Shown piece by piece: positions 1-8,907 of a DNA stretch of 64,000 nucleotides. The DNA is taken from the NCBI RefSeq assembly GCF_008056315.1, contig NZ_VRKQ01000008.1:62001-126000 (forward strand). Direction: 5' to 3'. Within the stretch, counting starts at the first letter, position 1, and every line of letters starts with the position of its first letter. Position numbers and translations under genes: made by a program. Source of the DNA: Seonamhaeicola maritimus (lineage in GTDB: Bacteria; Bacteroidota; Bacteroidia; Flavobacteriales; Flavobacteriaceae). The notes beneath the pieces are model-generated. The model was not told the DNA's origin. It searched no databases and saw nothing but the letters and a program-made list of their open reading frames with translations.

Positions 1-272
1 GTTTAACTGCTGAGAACTATGGAAGGGACCATCATCCGGGATGTTTCACCATGTGGATGGCAGGGGCAGGTGTAAAAAAAGGTATGGTCTATGGGAAAAC
101 CGATGAGTTTAGTTATAATGTGGTGGAAAATCCGGTACATGTGCACGATTTTCAAGCAACGCTGTTACATTTGTTAGGAATTGACCATGAAAGGCTTACT
201 TTTAAACATCAGGGTAGACGATATAGGTTGACCGACGTTCACGGTCATGTGGTTAAAGACATTTTATCATAA
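1..272 (+). CDS. DUF1501 family protein, C-terminal fragment
   Basis: The gene is cut by the window start; the frame is open from base 3 to the TAA at 270-272. The first residues read [20 protein letters not shown], close to the GRDHHP-FTMWMAGGG motif of DUF1501 proteins, a family with the alkaline phosphatase/sulfatase fold common in planctomycetes. The end ([21 protein letters not shown]) is also the usual family ending. In planctomycetes these proteins are typically encoded beside cytochrome-type PSD proteins, and two CxxCH proteins occur in this window. The biochemical function is unknown. The downstream gene starts 5 bp after the stop, so they are probably co-transcribed. The internal ATG at 51 is not a start, because homology runs upstream of it. 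Confidence 0.85.
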   Translation, partial: LTAENYGRDHHPGCFTMWMAGAGVKKGMVYGKTDEFSYNVVENPVHVHDFQATLLHLLGIDHERLTFKHQGRRYRLTDVHGHVVKDILS

Positions 273-277
273 AAGTT

Positions 278-1342
278 ATGCAGCGACGAACATTTATGAA
301 AACATCAGTAAAAGCTATGGCGGCAACGGTAGTGGCTTCTTCCGTGCCATTTCATATTATGGCTTCCAAACCGAAATTGAGTGAAACTATTTTAGGCCAT
401 GGTGATTTCAAATATCGATTGGAACGTGAATGGGGAAATCTAAACCCTAAAACGTTTCCTGTTAAAAATTGCCATGAAATGGTGATGGATAAAAAGGGAC
501 GTTTGTTTATGCTGACAGATCATGTTAAAAACAACATGCTCATTTATGATATATCCGGAAAATTATTAGATAATTGGACCTTGAAACTCCCCGGAGCACA
601 CGGATTAACATTACACAACGAAGGCGGTACGGAATATTTGTACATAACAGACCCTAATTTGGGTAAGGTTTTAAAATCTACACTTTCAGGAAAAGTAGTG
701 AAGGAGTTTGAACATCCACACAAAAATGGCGCGTATAAATCGCACATGAATTTCCGTCCAACAGAAACTGCTGTAGGACCCAATGGCGATATTTATATTG
801 CTGATGGTTATGGTTCGCAATTCATTTTACAATATGATACCAAAGGAAATTTCATCAGAAAGTTTGGAGGAGATAGTTTTTTACAAGAAGCTAAATTTAA
901 ACAAGCCCATGGTGTGGCTATCGATACACGTGACCCTAACAATCTAACTTTAATATGTTCCGCTCGAATTAAAAATTCGTTTAAACGTTTCAGTTTAGAA
1001 GGTGAATATATTGAAACATATTATTTACCCGGAGCTTATGTGAGTCGTCCGGTTATTGATGGTGATAACCTATATTCAGGGGTTTGCTTCGGTATGGAAA
1101 AGGGTGATTATAATATGAAAATGAACCTAGGTTTTGTGACCATTTTAGATAAAGATAACAAGGTAGTATCCAACCCAGGCGGTACCAAACCAAAATATAA
1201 AAATGGGAAATTGAAATTGATGTATCAGGACGAACCTATTTTTAAGCATTGCCATGATGTGTGTGTAGACAACGATAAAAACTTATACGTTTGCCAATGG
1301 AATGCAGGGGGTGTTTATCCATATAAATTACATCGGGTCTGA
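278..1342 (+). CDS. Tat-exported NHL/six-bladed beta-propeller protein
   Basis: 354 residues. The N-terminus MQRRTFMK plus a hydrophobic stretch and SVPFHIMAS is a twin-arginine signal, which supports this start over the Met at residue 7. The mature part has recurring blade motifs: CHEMVMDKKGRLFMLTD, GAHGLTL, ETAVGPNGDIYIADGYG, AHGVAID and CHDVCVDNDKNLYVCQ. These are typical of NHL propellers and of peptidyl-alpha-hydroxyglycine amidating-lyase-like proteins, where the blade histidines bind metal. The actual substrate is unknown; amidating-lyase activity is only a fold-based guess. It lies 5 bp after the DUF1501 gene and 74 bp before a membrane cytochrome, so it is part of the planctomycete-like cluster rather than an evident glycosidase. 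Confidence 0.75.
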   Translation: MQRRTFMKTSVKAMAATVVASSVPFHIMASKPKLSETILGHGDFKYRLEREWGNLNPKTFPVKNCHEMVMDKKGRLFMLTDHVKNNMLIYDISGKLLDNWTLKLPGAHGLTLHNEGGTEYLYITDPNLGKVLKSTLSGKVVKEFEHPHKNGAYKSHMNFRPTETAVGPNGDIYIADGYGSQFILQYDTKGNFIRKFGGDSFLQEAKFKQAHGVAIDTRDPNNLTLICSARIKNSFKRFSLEGEYIETYYLPGAYVSRPVIDGDNLYSGVCFGMEKGDYNMKMNLGFVTILDKDNKVVSNPGGTKPKYKNGKLKLMYQDEPIFKHCHDVCVDNDKNLYVCQWNAGGVYPYKLHRV

Positions 1343-1382
1343 CTATAGAAAAAGTATAATACATATGTTGTTATTAATTTTT

Positions 1383-1390
1383 TAAATTTG
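1383..1390 (+). promoter_or_regulatory. Possible -7 box TAAATTTG ahead of the DUF2231-cytochrome gene
   Basis: TAAATTTG matches the Bacteroidota -7 consensus TAnnTTTG and ends 26 bp before the ATG at 1417, in the 74-bp gap after the propeller gene. No TTTG sits at the usual -33 distance (a TTG at 1368-1370 is too close), so this is weak evidence for a promoter. Confidence 0.3.
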
Positions 1391-1416
1391 ACACCGCAAC
1401 AACTAAACACTAAACC

Positions 1417-2814
1417 ATGAATGAGACTTCAGACTTTGTTATTTTTCTAGGGCGTTTCCATCCACTTATTGTGCATTTACCAATCGGTTTTATTGTTTTA
1501 GCCGCCATTATGGAGGGGTTATCACATTTCAAAAAGAAAAAATATAACGGTTTAGATAAAGCCATAGCTATAACCATTTTTTGTGGAGCTATTGGTGCGG
1601 TATTATCTGTAATTATTGGTTTAATGCTGGCTAATCAAGGAGGTTATATTGAAGATACTTTGTTCTGGCACCAGTGGTTAGGAATTGTCGTTGCATTAAT
1701 CTCTTTCTTAGGTTGGGCGGTAAAAAAAGATATGTTACGAATTGGTTTTTTGTCTTCAAAAAAGATTCTAATTGCTTTAATAATTCTTATTTCTATTGTT
1801 GGGCATTTAGGAGGAAACCTAACTCATGGTAGTGATTATTTAACAGCATATGCACCAGGATTTATAAAAAAAGCATTTGGTCCTGAAGCTAGCCTAGTAG
1901 CAATAGATATTCCCAAAAAGCCAGATTCTGTAAAAGTATATCAGCATTTGGTTAAACCAGTATTGGATGCTAAATGTGTAAGTTGTCATGGTGATTCAAA
2001 ATCTAGCGGGAATTTACTTTTGAATAGTCAAGAAGGTATACTAGAAGGTGGTGATGAAGGACATGCAATTGCCATAGGGAAGCCGTTGGAAAGTGAATTA
2101 TTTGTTCGCAGTACACTGCCACAGAGTAGTAAAAAGTTTATGCCACCAAAAGGAGATCCTTTAACTTTTAGTGAATTGAAACTTATAGAATGGTGGATTA
2201 AAGAAGGAGCTTCATTTGAAGATGCAATTACAGCATACGAGATCCCAGAAGATGTTAAGCAGTTGTTGTTAAGAGATTTTGGAATTGATACTAAAGAGAA
2301 ACCGTATTTTGAAACTATTGAAGTTGGGGCTTTATCAGATAATGTGCTTCAAGAATTGACTCAAGCTGGATGGAAAGTGTCACATTTAGCAGATGGTCAT
2401 CATATGTTGGATGTTAATTCTAAGACGGATGATTTATCTAATGAGCAATTTCAAACGTTATTAAAAGCCCAAGAACAGATAACTTGGTTAGATTTAAATA
2501 GAACTAATATTAAGGACAATATGTTGAATTCAGTGGGTCAATTGACTAATTTGACACGGTTGAATTTGAGTAATACAACAATAACTGATGCGGGCGTAGC
2601 TCACTTAAAACCGTTAGTTCATTTAGAAGTTCTTAATTTATATGGAACTCCAATCACTGATAAAAGTTTAGAAGTTATACATAATCTATCTGGGTTAAAA
2701 CGATTGTATTTATGGCAAACCCAAGTAACCTCCGAAGGCGTCAAAACACTTAAAGAACAATTGCCGGATGTTGAAGTGATAGGAGTAGGTAGTGATAATC
2801 CAGAAACTACTTAA
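1417..2814 (+). CDS. DUF2231 membrane protein with CxxCH haem motif and leucine-rich repeats
   Basis: 465 residues in three parts. Residues about 8-150 hold four hydrophobic segments with HPLIVHLPIG and GHLGGNLTHGSDYL, the DUF2231 signature. Residues about 175-260 are a planctomycete-type cytochrome c module with a single CVSCH haem site (C187, C190, H191) and KKFMPPKGDPLT, where a Met may act as distal ligand. Residues about 350-460 contain leucine-rich repeats (LTRLNLSNTTITDAGVAHL, LEVLNLYGTPITDKSLEVI and others). It is probably an inner-membrane protein with a periplasmic haem domain. Electron transfer is inferred; the partner is unknown. A paralogue of its N-terminal half begins at 60502. 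The LRR extension is not present in that second copy. Confidence 0.8.
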   Translation: MNETSDFVIFLGRFHPLIVHLPIGFIVLAAIMEGLSHFKKKKYNGLDKAIAITIFCGAIGAVLSVIIGLMLANQGGYIEDTLFWHQWLGIVVALISFLGWAVKKDMLRIGFLSSKKILIALIILISIVGHLGGNLTHGSDYLTAYAPGFIKKAFGPEASLVAIDIPKKPDSVKVYQHLVKPVLDAKCVSCHGDSKSSGNLLLNSQEGILEGGDEGHAIAIGKPLESELFVRSTLPQSSKKFMPPKGDPLTFSELKLIEWWIKEGASFEDAITAYEIPEDVKQLLLRDFGIDTKEKPYFETIEVGALSDNVLQELTQAGWKVSHLADGHHMLDVNSKTDDLSNEQFQTLLKAQEQITWLDLNRTNIKDNMLNSVGQLTNLTRLNLSNTTITDAGVAHLKPLVHLEVLNLYGTPITDKSLEVIHNLSGLKRLYLWQTQVTSEGVKTLKEQLPDVEVIGVGSDNPETT

Positions 2815-2896
2815 AACCATTTATAACTTATTTAGGGTTAATATTTTTCTTTTATAGACTAGAGCTTTTATAAATTTATCTCACAAATACTCTAAA

Positions 2897-5329
2897 ATGA
2901 AATCTTCCGTCTTTTTAACACTATTGTTTTTAGGCTTTCTCACGTTTAATTGTAACGCGCAAATAGTATTATTAGGTGATAATGCGCCACACGCTAATGT
3001 TAATGACGGTGATTTTGAATTGGTAAAAGGATATTGGCGTCAATCAAAACAATCGCCTTTTTGGAAAACCTTTAATGTGAAAGGATTAGGCGAATACAAA
3101 ATGGGCCTACATCATGGAGCCATGTTTAGTATAAACGATGTTGGAATAGTAGAATCTGTTATTCTAAATTCCAATCCAGACTACCAAAATCCAAAATTAG
3201 GAGATATTCTAAACTGGAGTTTTGGCGCCGATATAGAATACATTAGCAAAGGTAGTATTTCGCTCAGTTTGGTCTTCGGTGAACATGAAAGAATTGTGGC
3301 CGACAAAATAAAATTAAAAGGTTCTGACAAAATTATTGAGCATTTTAATGGTAATTATATTTTAAATGAAGAAGATGCCATAGCGGGACATCCTTTTGTG
3401 CGAGTCACTTTTTATTCCGAAGATGAAATTAAAGTGTTTCTTCATTACGTTAATGTAAGTGTAGTTGATAAAAACAGAATAGGTCCTACCCTTAATGCAA
3501 CAGTTAACTATACGGGAATTCAGCTAAATTGGGAAGATAATTTAACCAATAAAAACAGCACGTTTTACGTGTATCGTCAATTCAAAAAAAATGAACCTTT
3601 TAAAAAATTAGGAGAAACTTCAGGGTTCAATTTTGTTGATAATGCTATAATAAATGGTGTAAACTACACATATGTAGTGACTCGTTTTGATAAAAAGGAA
3701 TCGGGTGCTTCAAACAAAGTAAACATTGCAAAAATTGATAAGACTTCCCCTATTGCTCCAACCAAATTAAAAGTTGAAACATTTGATGCAGAAATAAACC
3801 TAAGTTGGGAAAAAAGCGTCAGTAGCGATGTGAAAAATTATTCAGTTTTTCGTGGTGATGAAAACGGAGAAAACTTAAAAGAGATAGCTCATAATATTAC
3901 TAAAACATCCTATCTGGATTTTACACCCATTAAAGATACCCAGAACACTTATGTAGTCATTGCAGAAGATTATAGCGGTAATAAAAGTCAACCTTCAGAA
4001 CCAATAAAAGCCAAAGTGAAAATGGTAAAAGGCGCTTCATTTAGTGATTTAATTTTGCCTATGCCCATTCACAAGCAACTCACTTCAAACACTTGGGGAG
4101 CAGATGGGGTTTTACCAAGAGATGTTGATAATGGTATTGAAGACCCCGAATGGAGTTATTGGGGTGGCAGACCCGTAAAAGATAAAGATGGAAAATATCA
4201 TATGAATGTAACCCGATGGCCTGCCAACGCTACTAAAGGTCACTGGGAATGGCCTCGTTCTACGGTTACACACGTAGTAGCAGACAAACCAACAGGACCC
4301 TATTTGGTCAAGAAAGACATTGCTTATGAATTTGCAGATGGATTAGGTCATAATCCAGATATCATTCTTTTAAATGATGGTACGTATATGCTATATTCCT
4401 TAATCAATTGGGAGGCCACTTTGTTTACTTCAAAATCTATAAGTGGTCCGTGGAAACGGTTGGGAGTAATGAAAGTGGATGAAAACACAACTCTTGAAAA
4501 ACCAGAACGTTTTTATAGGTTTTATCGTAACTTATCTGGAGTTCAAATGCATGATGGCCGCTTTTTATTTGTAACCAAAGGCGGTGCTATGATGATAAGT
4601 GAAAGCACCAATCCAATAGGACCATATAAGGTTCTAACCAGTCCTATACAAGGAAATCCTATTGTCCCAGAAAAATATCGAAACTCTAATTATGAAGACC
4701 CTGTGCTTTGGAAAGATGAAGTTCAATACCATATGATGATAAATGCCTTTTGGGATTATAGGTGTATTTATTTGCGATCTGTTGATGGTGTAAACTGGAA
4801 ATTTAATCCTGGAACTGCTTATACGCCTAATAATACTTTTTATGAAGACGGCACACAAACATATTGGTACAAACTAGAACGTCCGCATGTATTGACAGAT
4901 GAATTTGGGCGTGCAACGCATTTATCATTGGCGGTTATTGATGTTCCAAAAGCAGATGATTTAGCCAGAGACAAACACAGCTCTAAGAATATTATTTTGC
5001 CTTTAATAGTGAACAAACGCTTAGAATTACTTAATAAAAAACCGATTAACACCTCAACCAAAAAAATCAAAATACTGATTAAATCAGAATCAGGTTTTGA
5101 TGCCCAAAATGACCTTGATTTAAAATCATTAAGATTAGGCGCAGCCGAAGAAGTCGATTACGGAAGAGGCTCGCGAGTGATTAAAAGCAAGAAAAAAGGT
5201 AAAGACCTTATTTTAGAATTGAAAGGTGATGGAAATGGAATATCTGATTCCAATTTTGCCATTAAATTAATAGGTGAAACTAAAAAAGGGGAACTGATTA
5301 TAGGTTTTGCTAAATTAATTACTGATTGA
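2897..5329 (+). CDS. Multidomain secreted beta-propeller glycosidase-like protein with fibronectin III-like repeats
   Basis: 810 residues with a signal peptide (…LTFNCNAQ). Residues about 25-190 form a beta-sandwich-like region of unknown family. Residues about 195-375 are two fibronectin III-like domains (GIQLNWEDN, EINLSWEKSVSSDVKNYSVFRG). From about residue 385 there is a five-bladed propeller of the GH43/GH117 type. Candidate catalytic acids are the ED in NGIEDPEWSYWGG, the D in GHNPDIIL and the ED in YEDPVLW. The catalytic core is shared with the protein at 47137, which lacks the N-terminal domains. I could not assign a CAZy family. The gene ends 2 bp before the convergent regulator gene, with no visible terminator between them. 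Confidence 0.65.
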   Translation: MKSSVFLTLLFLGFLTFNCNAQIVLLGDNAPHANVNDGDFELVKGYWRQSKQSPFWKTFNVKGLGEYKMGLHHGAMFSINDVGIVESVILNSNPDYQNPKLGDILNWSFGADIEYISKGSISLSLVFGEHERIVADKIKLKGSDKIIEHFNGNYILNEEDAIAGHPFVRVTFYSEDEIKVFLHYVNVSVVDKNRIGPTLNATVNYTGIQLNWEDNLTNKNSTFYVYRQFKKNEPFKKLGETSGFNFVDNAIINGVNYTYVVTRFDKKESGASNKVNIAKIDKTSPIAPTKLKVETFDAEINLSWEKSVSSDVKNYSVFRGDENGENLKEIAHNITKTSYLDFTPIKDTQNTYVVIAEDYSGNKSQPSEPIKAKVKMVKGASFSDLILPMPIHKQLTSNTWGADGVLPRDVDNGIEDPEWSYWGGRPVKDKDGKYHMNVTRWPANATKGHWEWPRSTVTHVVADKPTGPYLVKKDIAYEFADGLGHNPDIILLNDGTYMLYSLINWEATLFTSKSISGPWKRLGVMKVDENTTLEKPERFYRFYRNLSGVQMHDGRFLFVTKGGAMMISESTNPIGPYKVLTSPIQGNPIVPEKYRNSNYEDPVLWKDEVQYHMMINAFWDYRCIYLRSVDGVNWKFNPGTAYTPNNTFYEDGTQTYWYKLERPHVLTDEFGRATHLSLAVIDVPKADDLARDKHSSKNIILPLIVNKRLELLNKKPINTSTKKIKILIKSESGFDAQNDLDLKSLRLGAAEEVDYGRGSRVIKSKKKGKDLILELKGDGNGISDSNFAIKLIGETKKGELIIGFAKLITD

Positions 5330-5331
5330 CC

Positions 5332-6954
5332 CTAAATATTGGCAATATAATCTTCCAATCTATCGGATCGCCTTAAACCTATTTTCTTTCTAATTCTAGA
5401 TCTTGAAATGTGTACACTATGTGGTTCAATATTTAATATTCTAGCCATTTCCTTAGTGCCAAATTTCAGCTTTATTAATGCGCAATGCTTGCGCTCTGTA
5501 ATACTTAAATCGGGATGTTTTGCCTTAAGTTGGGTGTAAAACTGATCATTAACTTCAGTGAATCTTAAATTGAAAGAATCCCATAAATCCTTAGCGCCTT
5601 TCTTATATTTATAATTAAGAGATTTATATGATGCTGGCGATTCATTTTTCAAAACATCTAAAAGTTCGTCAATATCCTTTTCTTTATCAATAAGCTGTAA
5701 AGCATAAGATGTTAATTCTTTACTTTTAGATTCTATTTTGGCCTTGTTCTGTTCTTCTTTAAGTTGAGACTCCATTTCTGTCTCTCGTTTAGCCATTAAG
5801 GTTCGCTTCAGTTTGGATCTCATTCGGTAAATAACAGAAATAACAACTACCAACAATACAGCAAAGGCTAAAATTATTTTGAGACGAAACTGAACTTGTT
5901 TATTTTCTGCAATAACTAATTTCTGCTCAGCTAACTGTTCATTCTTCTGTGATATTGATTTTAAATAGCTGTCTTTAATTTCGAACAATTCACCATTGGT
6001 TTTATTCCGTAATTGAAGCATACTATCAGCAACCTTTTGAGACTGCTCTAAATAATTATAAGCACTAACAGTTTTTTGTTTTGTTTTATAAACTTCCGAT
6101 AGTTTACTTAAAATTTCTGGCATTAAATCACTTCTATATTTCTTAGTTTTAATGAGATTCAATCCTTCATTATAGTAATAAATGGCACTATCTAGCTCTT
6201 TCTTTTTTAATTTTAGCTCCCCTAAATACATATTAATGTTGGTTCTATAAGTCACGTCCTTATCATCAGTAAACCTACGTGAAGATTGCAAATAATTATC
6301 GGCCTTTTTTAACGCCCCTAATTGTAACATAATATAGCCACGTTCCGCATTGATGAAAGGCATTTCTACCTGATTTCTTTCAACTACTCTTTCATTAACC
6401 AAACAGGAATCTAAATACTTAAGCGCCACCTTATAGTTACCAGACTTTCGTTCCTTCACAGCAAGATTCATGTAGCTTGCTATTAATTGTTCTACTGCTT
6501 CTTCATTCTGGAAATATATATCTTTTGATATCTCTAGAGCATCACTTAAATGGGAATAAACCTCATCATCCATACTAAACATATCATAAAGTCTAGCCAG
6601 TCGAATATGTAATTGAGCTTGCTGAATATTGTTTTTAGATTTATTAGCTAGATAAAGCCCTTCCCAAGAGTGGTCAAAAGACAAACTATAATTACCACGG
6701 ACAAGTCTCATTTCCGACATGTTCAAAAGGCATTTTACCACCATAAGGGTATCTTTCTCCTGCACAAAAAAATGGTAACATTTCTTTGAAACCTGGTAAG
6801 ATCTATATGGTAAATTTTTGTGTTGCCATATTGCCTTATTTAATAATTCTGTATAATATAAAGTTGAATCTGGTATAACTTGTGTTGTATACGCATATGA
6901 ACATTTATACACAAATATTATAACCAATAATGTTTTCAATAACCTATTTAGCAA
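5332..6954 (-). CDS. TPR-containing transmembrane regulator with C-terminal LuxR-like HTH
   Basis: 540 residues, the only minus-strand gene. It has an N-terminal signal peptide (MLNRLLKTLLVIIFVYKCSYA), then tetratricopeptide repeats to about residue 330 (for example GNYKVALKYLDSCL, KKELDSAIYYYNEGL). A transmembrane helix at about 357-378 (LKIILAFAVLLVVVISVIY) is followed by a charged coiled coil. The C-terminal helix-turn-helix is LSITERKHCALIKLKFGTKEMARILNIEPHSVHISRSRIRKKIGL. This architecture (periplasmic TPR sensor, one membrane span, cytoplasmic LuxR-type HTH) is common among Bacteroidota regulators and comparable in layout to SusR. It is divergently transcribed from the sulfatase at 7124 across a 169-bp AT-rich gap and is the best candidate for local regulation of this locus. 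The ligand is not predictable. Confidence 0.8.
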   Translation of the reverse strand: MLNRLLKTLLVIIFVYKCSYAYTTQVIPDSTLYYTELLNKAIWQHKNLPYRSYQVSKKCYHFFVQEKDTLMVVKCLLNMSEMRLVRGNYSLSFDHSWEGLYLANKSKNNIQQAQLHIRLARLYDMFSMDDEVYSHLSDALEISKDIYFQNEEAVEQLIASYMNLAVKERKSGNYKVALKYLDSCLVNERVVERNQVEMPFINAERGYIMLQLGALKKADNYLQSSRRFTDDKDVTYRTNINMYLGELKLKKKELDSAIYYYNEGLNLIKTKKYRSDLMPEILSKLSEVYKTKQKTVSAYNYLEQSQKVADSMLQLRNKTNGELFEIKDSYLKSISQKNEQLAEQKLVIAENKQVQFRLKIILAFAVLLVVVISVIYRMRSKLKRTLMAKRETEMESQLKEEQNKAKIESKSKELTSYALQLIDKEKDIDELLDVLKNESPASYKSLNYKYKKGAKDLWDSFNLRFTEVNDQFYTQLKAKHPDLSITERKHCALIKLKFGTKEMARILNIEPHSVHISRSRIRKKIGLRRSDRLEDYIANI

Positions 6955-7049
6955 TGTTTTATGATTTTATATTTAGTTGTATTGTAAAACTATTTAATTT
7001 GTTTGAGTATATGAAATTATATAGATAAAATATAAAATATATAATTTTT

Positions 7050-7111
7050 GTATAGTAAAATGATTAGATTCTATACTAAGGTTTATTTAACTTTGATAGC
7101 TTATATACTAA
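7050..7111 (+). promoter_or_regulatory. Divergent regulatory region: -7 box TAACTTTG with flanking TATACTAA repeats
   Basis: TAACTTTG at 7088-7095 fits the Bacteroidota -7 consensus and lies 28 bp before the GTG start of the sulfatase. TATACTAA occurs at 7072-7079 and again at 7104-7111, 32 bp apart (about three helical turns) and on either side of the -7 box. GTATAG (7050-7055) and CTATAC (7071-7076) form a short inverted repeat. The placement between the regulator and its divergent neighbour suggests operator sites, but the region is very AT-rich, so chance matches are possible. Confidence 0.35.
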
Positions 7112-7123
7112 ACTATAATAATA

Positions 7124-8902
7124 GTGAAATGTCAATTACTACTTTATATACTTTTGGTTTTTTATGTTCAGATTTCACATTCTCAAAAACATGAAAAACC
7201 AAACATAATCCTTATCCTCACAGATGACCAAGGTATTGGTGATATTGGCTGCCATGGCAACCCTTGGATACAAACACCACATCTGGATAAGTTCTACAAG
7301 AAAGCCGTTAGAATGACCGATTTTCATGTAAGCTCCGTTTGTACGCCAACAAGAAGCGCGATTATGACTGGGCGTTACCCTATTAACAATGGTGCTTGGG
7401 CAACTTATAAAGGTCGTGATGCATTATCTGGTGATGCGATTACTATGGCTGATATTTTTAAAGCAAACGGCTATACCACCGGAATGTTTGGAAAGTGGCA
7501 CCTTGGCGATAATTATCCGGTACGACCCACAGATTCGGGATTCGATATTGCTATTCATCACAAAGCGGGTGGCGTGGGTGAATTATCAGATTATTGGGGA
7601 AACACCTATTTTGATGATATCTACTTAGTGAACAACAAACCACAACAGTTTAAAGGCTATTGTACCGATATTTGGTTTGAAGAAACCATGAAGTTTATTG
7701 AAACGAACAAGGACAAACCGTTCTTTGTTTATCTCCCTACTAATGCACCACACGGGCCGCATTATGTAGAGGAAAAGTATGCGAATCCATATAAACCTTT
7801 AGTCGGAACCGAAATTATGAATGCCGAATTCTACGGAATGATAACCAATATTGATGAAAATTTCGGAAAGCTGGAAGCCTTTCTAAAAAAATCAAAATTA
7901 GCCGATAATACCATCCTAATATTCATGACTGATAATGGAACACATCACGGTTATAGCGCCGATGGTAAATTAGGATATAACCATGGTTTTAGAGGTAGAA
8001 AAGGTGGTAAACAAGAAGGGAGTCATCGCGTGCCGTTTTTTATTCGTTGGAAAGACGGTAAAATTTCGGGAGGCAAGGACATTTCATCAGAAACAGCTCA
8101 TGTAGACCTCATTCCTACATTAGCTTCGCTTTGCGGCATTGACATTCCGAAGACAAAGAAATTAGACGGTATTGATTTTTCAGGCTTGTTGACCAAAAAG
8201 GAAAAGAATCTTGAAGATAGAACCATTTTTGTTCATAATCGTCAGGATTGGAGACCACCTACCGACGTTGATAAAACCTGTATCATTAAAGATGATTGGC
8301 GCCTTATTGACGGGAAAGAACTCTACGATATAGAAAAAGACCGTATGCAAAAAACCGATGTGTCTAAACAACATCCGGAAATTGTAGAGGCCATGTTAAA
8401 AGATAACGCACAGTTTTTAAAATTGGTAAAAACCAATCCTGAATATCGTGAATTTCCGGTAAGTATCGCTGGTAGTGAACATCAAAAAGAAATCACGTTA
8501 ACCATTCAACATGCCATTGGAGAAAGTGCTGGTATATGGAAAGCAGAACATGTTGCAGAAGGTAAAAAAAGCTTGAACAATACCCATGCTATTGAAATTG
8601 AAAAAGACGGGCTTTATCAAATTGAATGCAGGCGATGGCCTAAAGAATGCCCAGGTACTATTTGGGGAATTCCGAAGGAAAACCCGAAAAACTTCTACAC
8701 TTATGAGACTATAAAACCTCAAAAAGTGCGACTTAGTATAGCCAACCAAATCCATGAAAAAGAGATAGGAAGTCAAGATGAAGCTGTTATTTTTGATGTA
8801 AACCTCCCAAAAGGAAAAACCATGTTGGTTAATGATTTTATTGAAGGAAAAAACAAATATGGCGTTTACTACACTTATATAACACCAATCACCAAAAACT
8901 AA
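7124..8902 (+). CDS. S1 family sulfatase with C-terminal beta-sandwich module
   Basis: 592 residues, GTG start; this start gives a complete signal peptide (MKCQLLLYILLVFYVQISHSQ). In the S1 family the Cys of C-x-[PA]-[ST]-R is oxidised to formylglycine and acts as nucleophile on sulfate esters. Here it is C73 in CTPTR, followed by MTGRYP. Other family motifs are ILTDDQG (metal binding), GKWHLGD and MTDNG. Residues about 450-592, after the sulfatase fold, contain TLTIQHAIGE and CRRWPKECPG. This extension is shared with the sulfatase at 56828, which has its Cys at the same position (73) and appears to be a close paralogue. It is the first gene of the run divergent from the regulator and lies 5 bp before the DUF1593-GH43 gene. 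Confidence 0.9.
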   Translation: MKCQLLLYILLVFYVQISHSQKHEKPNIILILTDDQGIGDIGCHGNPWIQTPHLDKFYKKAVRMTDFHVSSVCTPTRSAIMTGRYPINNGAWATYKGRDALSGDAITMADIFKANGYTTGMFGKWHLGDNYPVRPTDSGFDIAIHHKAGGVGELSDYWGNTYFDDIYLVNNKPQQFKGYCTDIWFEETMKFIETNKDKPFFVYLPTNAPHGPHYVEEKYANPYKPLVGTEIMNAEFYGMITNIDENFGKLEAFLKKSKLADNTILIFMTDNGTHHGYSADGKLGYNHGFRGRKGGKQEGSHRVPFFIRWKDGKISGGKDISSETAHVDLIPTLASLCGIDIPKTKKLDGIDFSGLLTKKEKNLEDRTIFVHNRQDWRPPTDVDKTCIIKDDWRLIDGKELYDIEKDRMQKTDVSKQHPEIVEAMLKDNAQFLKLVKTNPEYREFPVSIAGSEHQKEITLTIQHAIGESAGIWKAEHVAEGKKSLNNTHAIEIEKDGLYQIECRRWPKECPGTIWGIPKENPKNFYTYETIKPQKVRLSIANQIHEKEIGSQDEAVIFDVNLPKGKTMLVNDFIEGKNKYGVYYTYITPITKN

Positions 8903-8907
8903 AACAG

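Noticed and set aside
2897-5329. Two neighbouring genes joined by a sequencing error
   Set aside because: The frame is uninterrupted and the domain order (beta domain, FN3-like, propeller) is plausible for a secreted multidomain enzyme.
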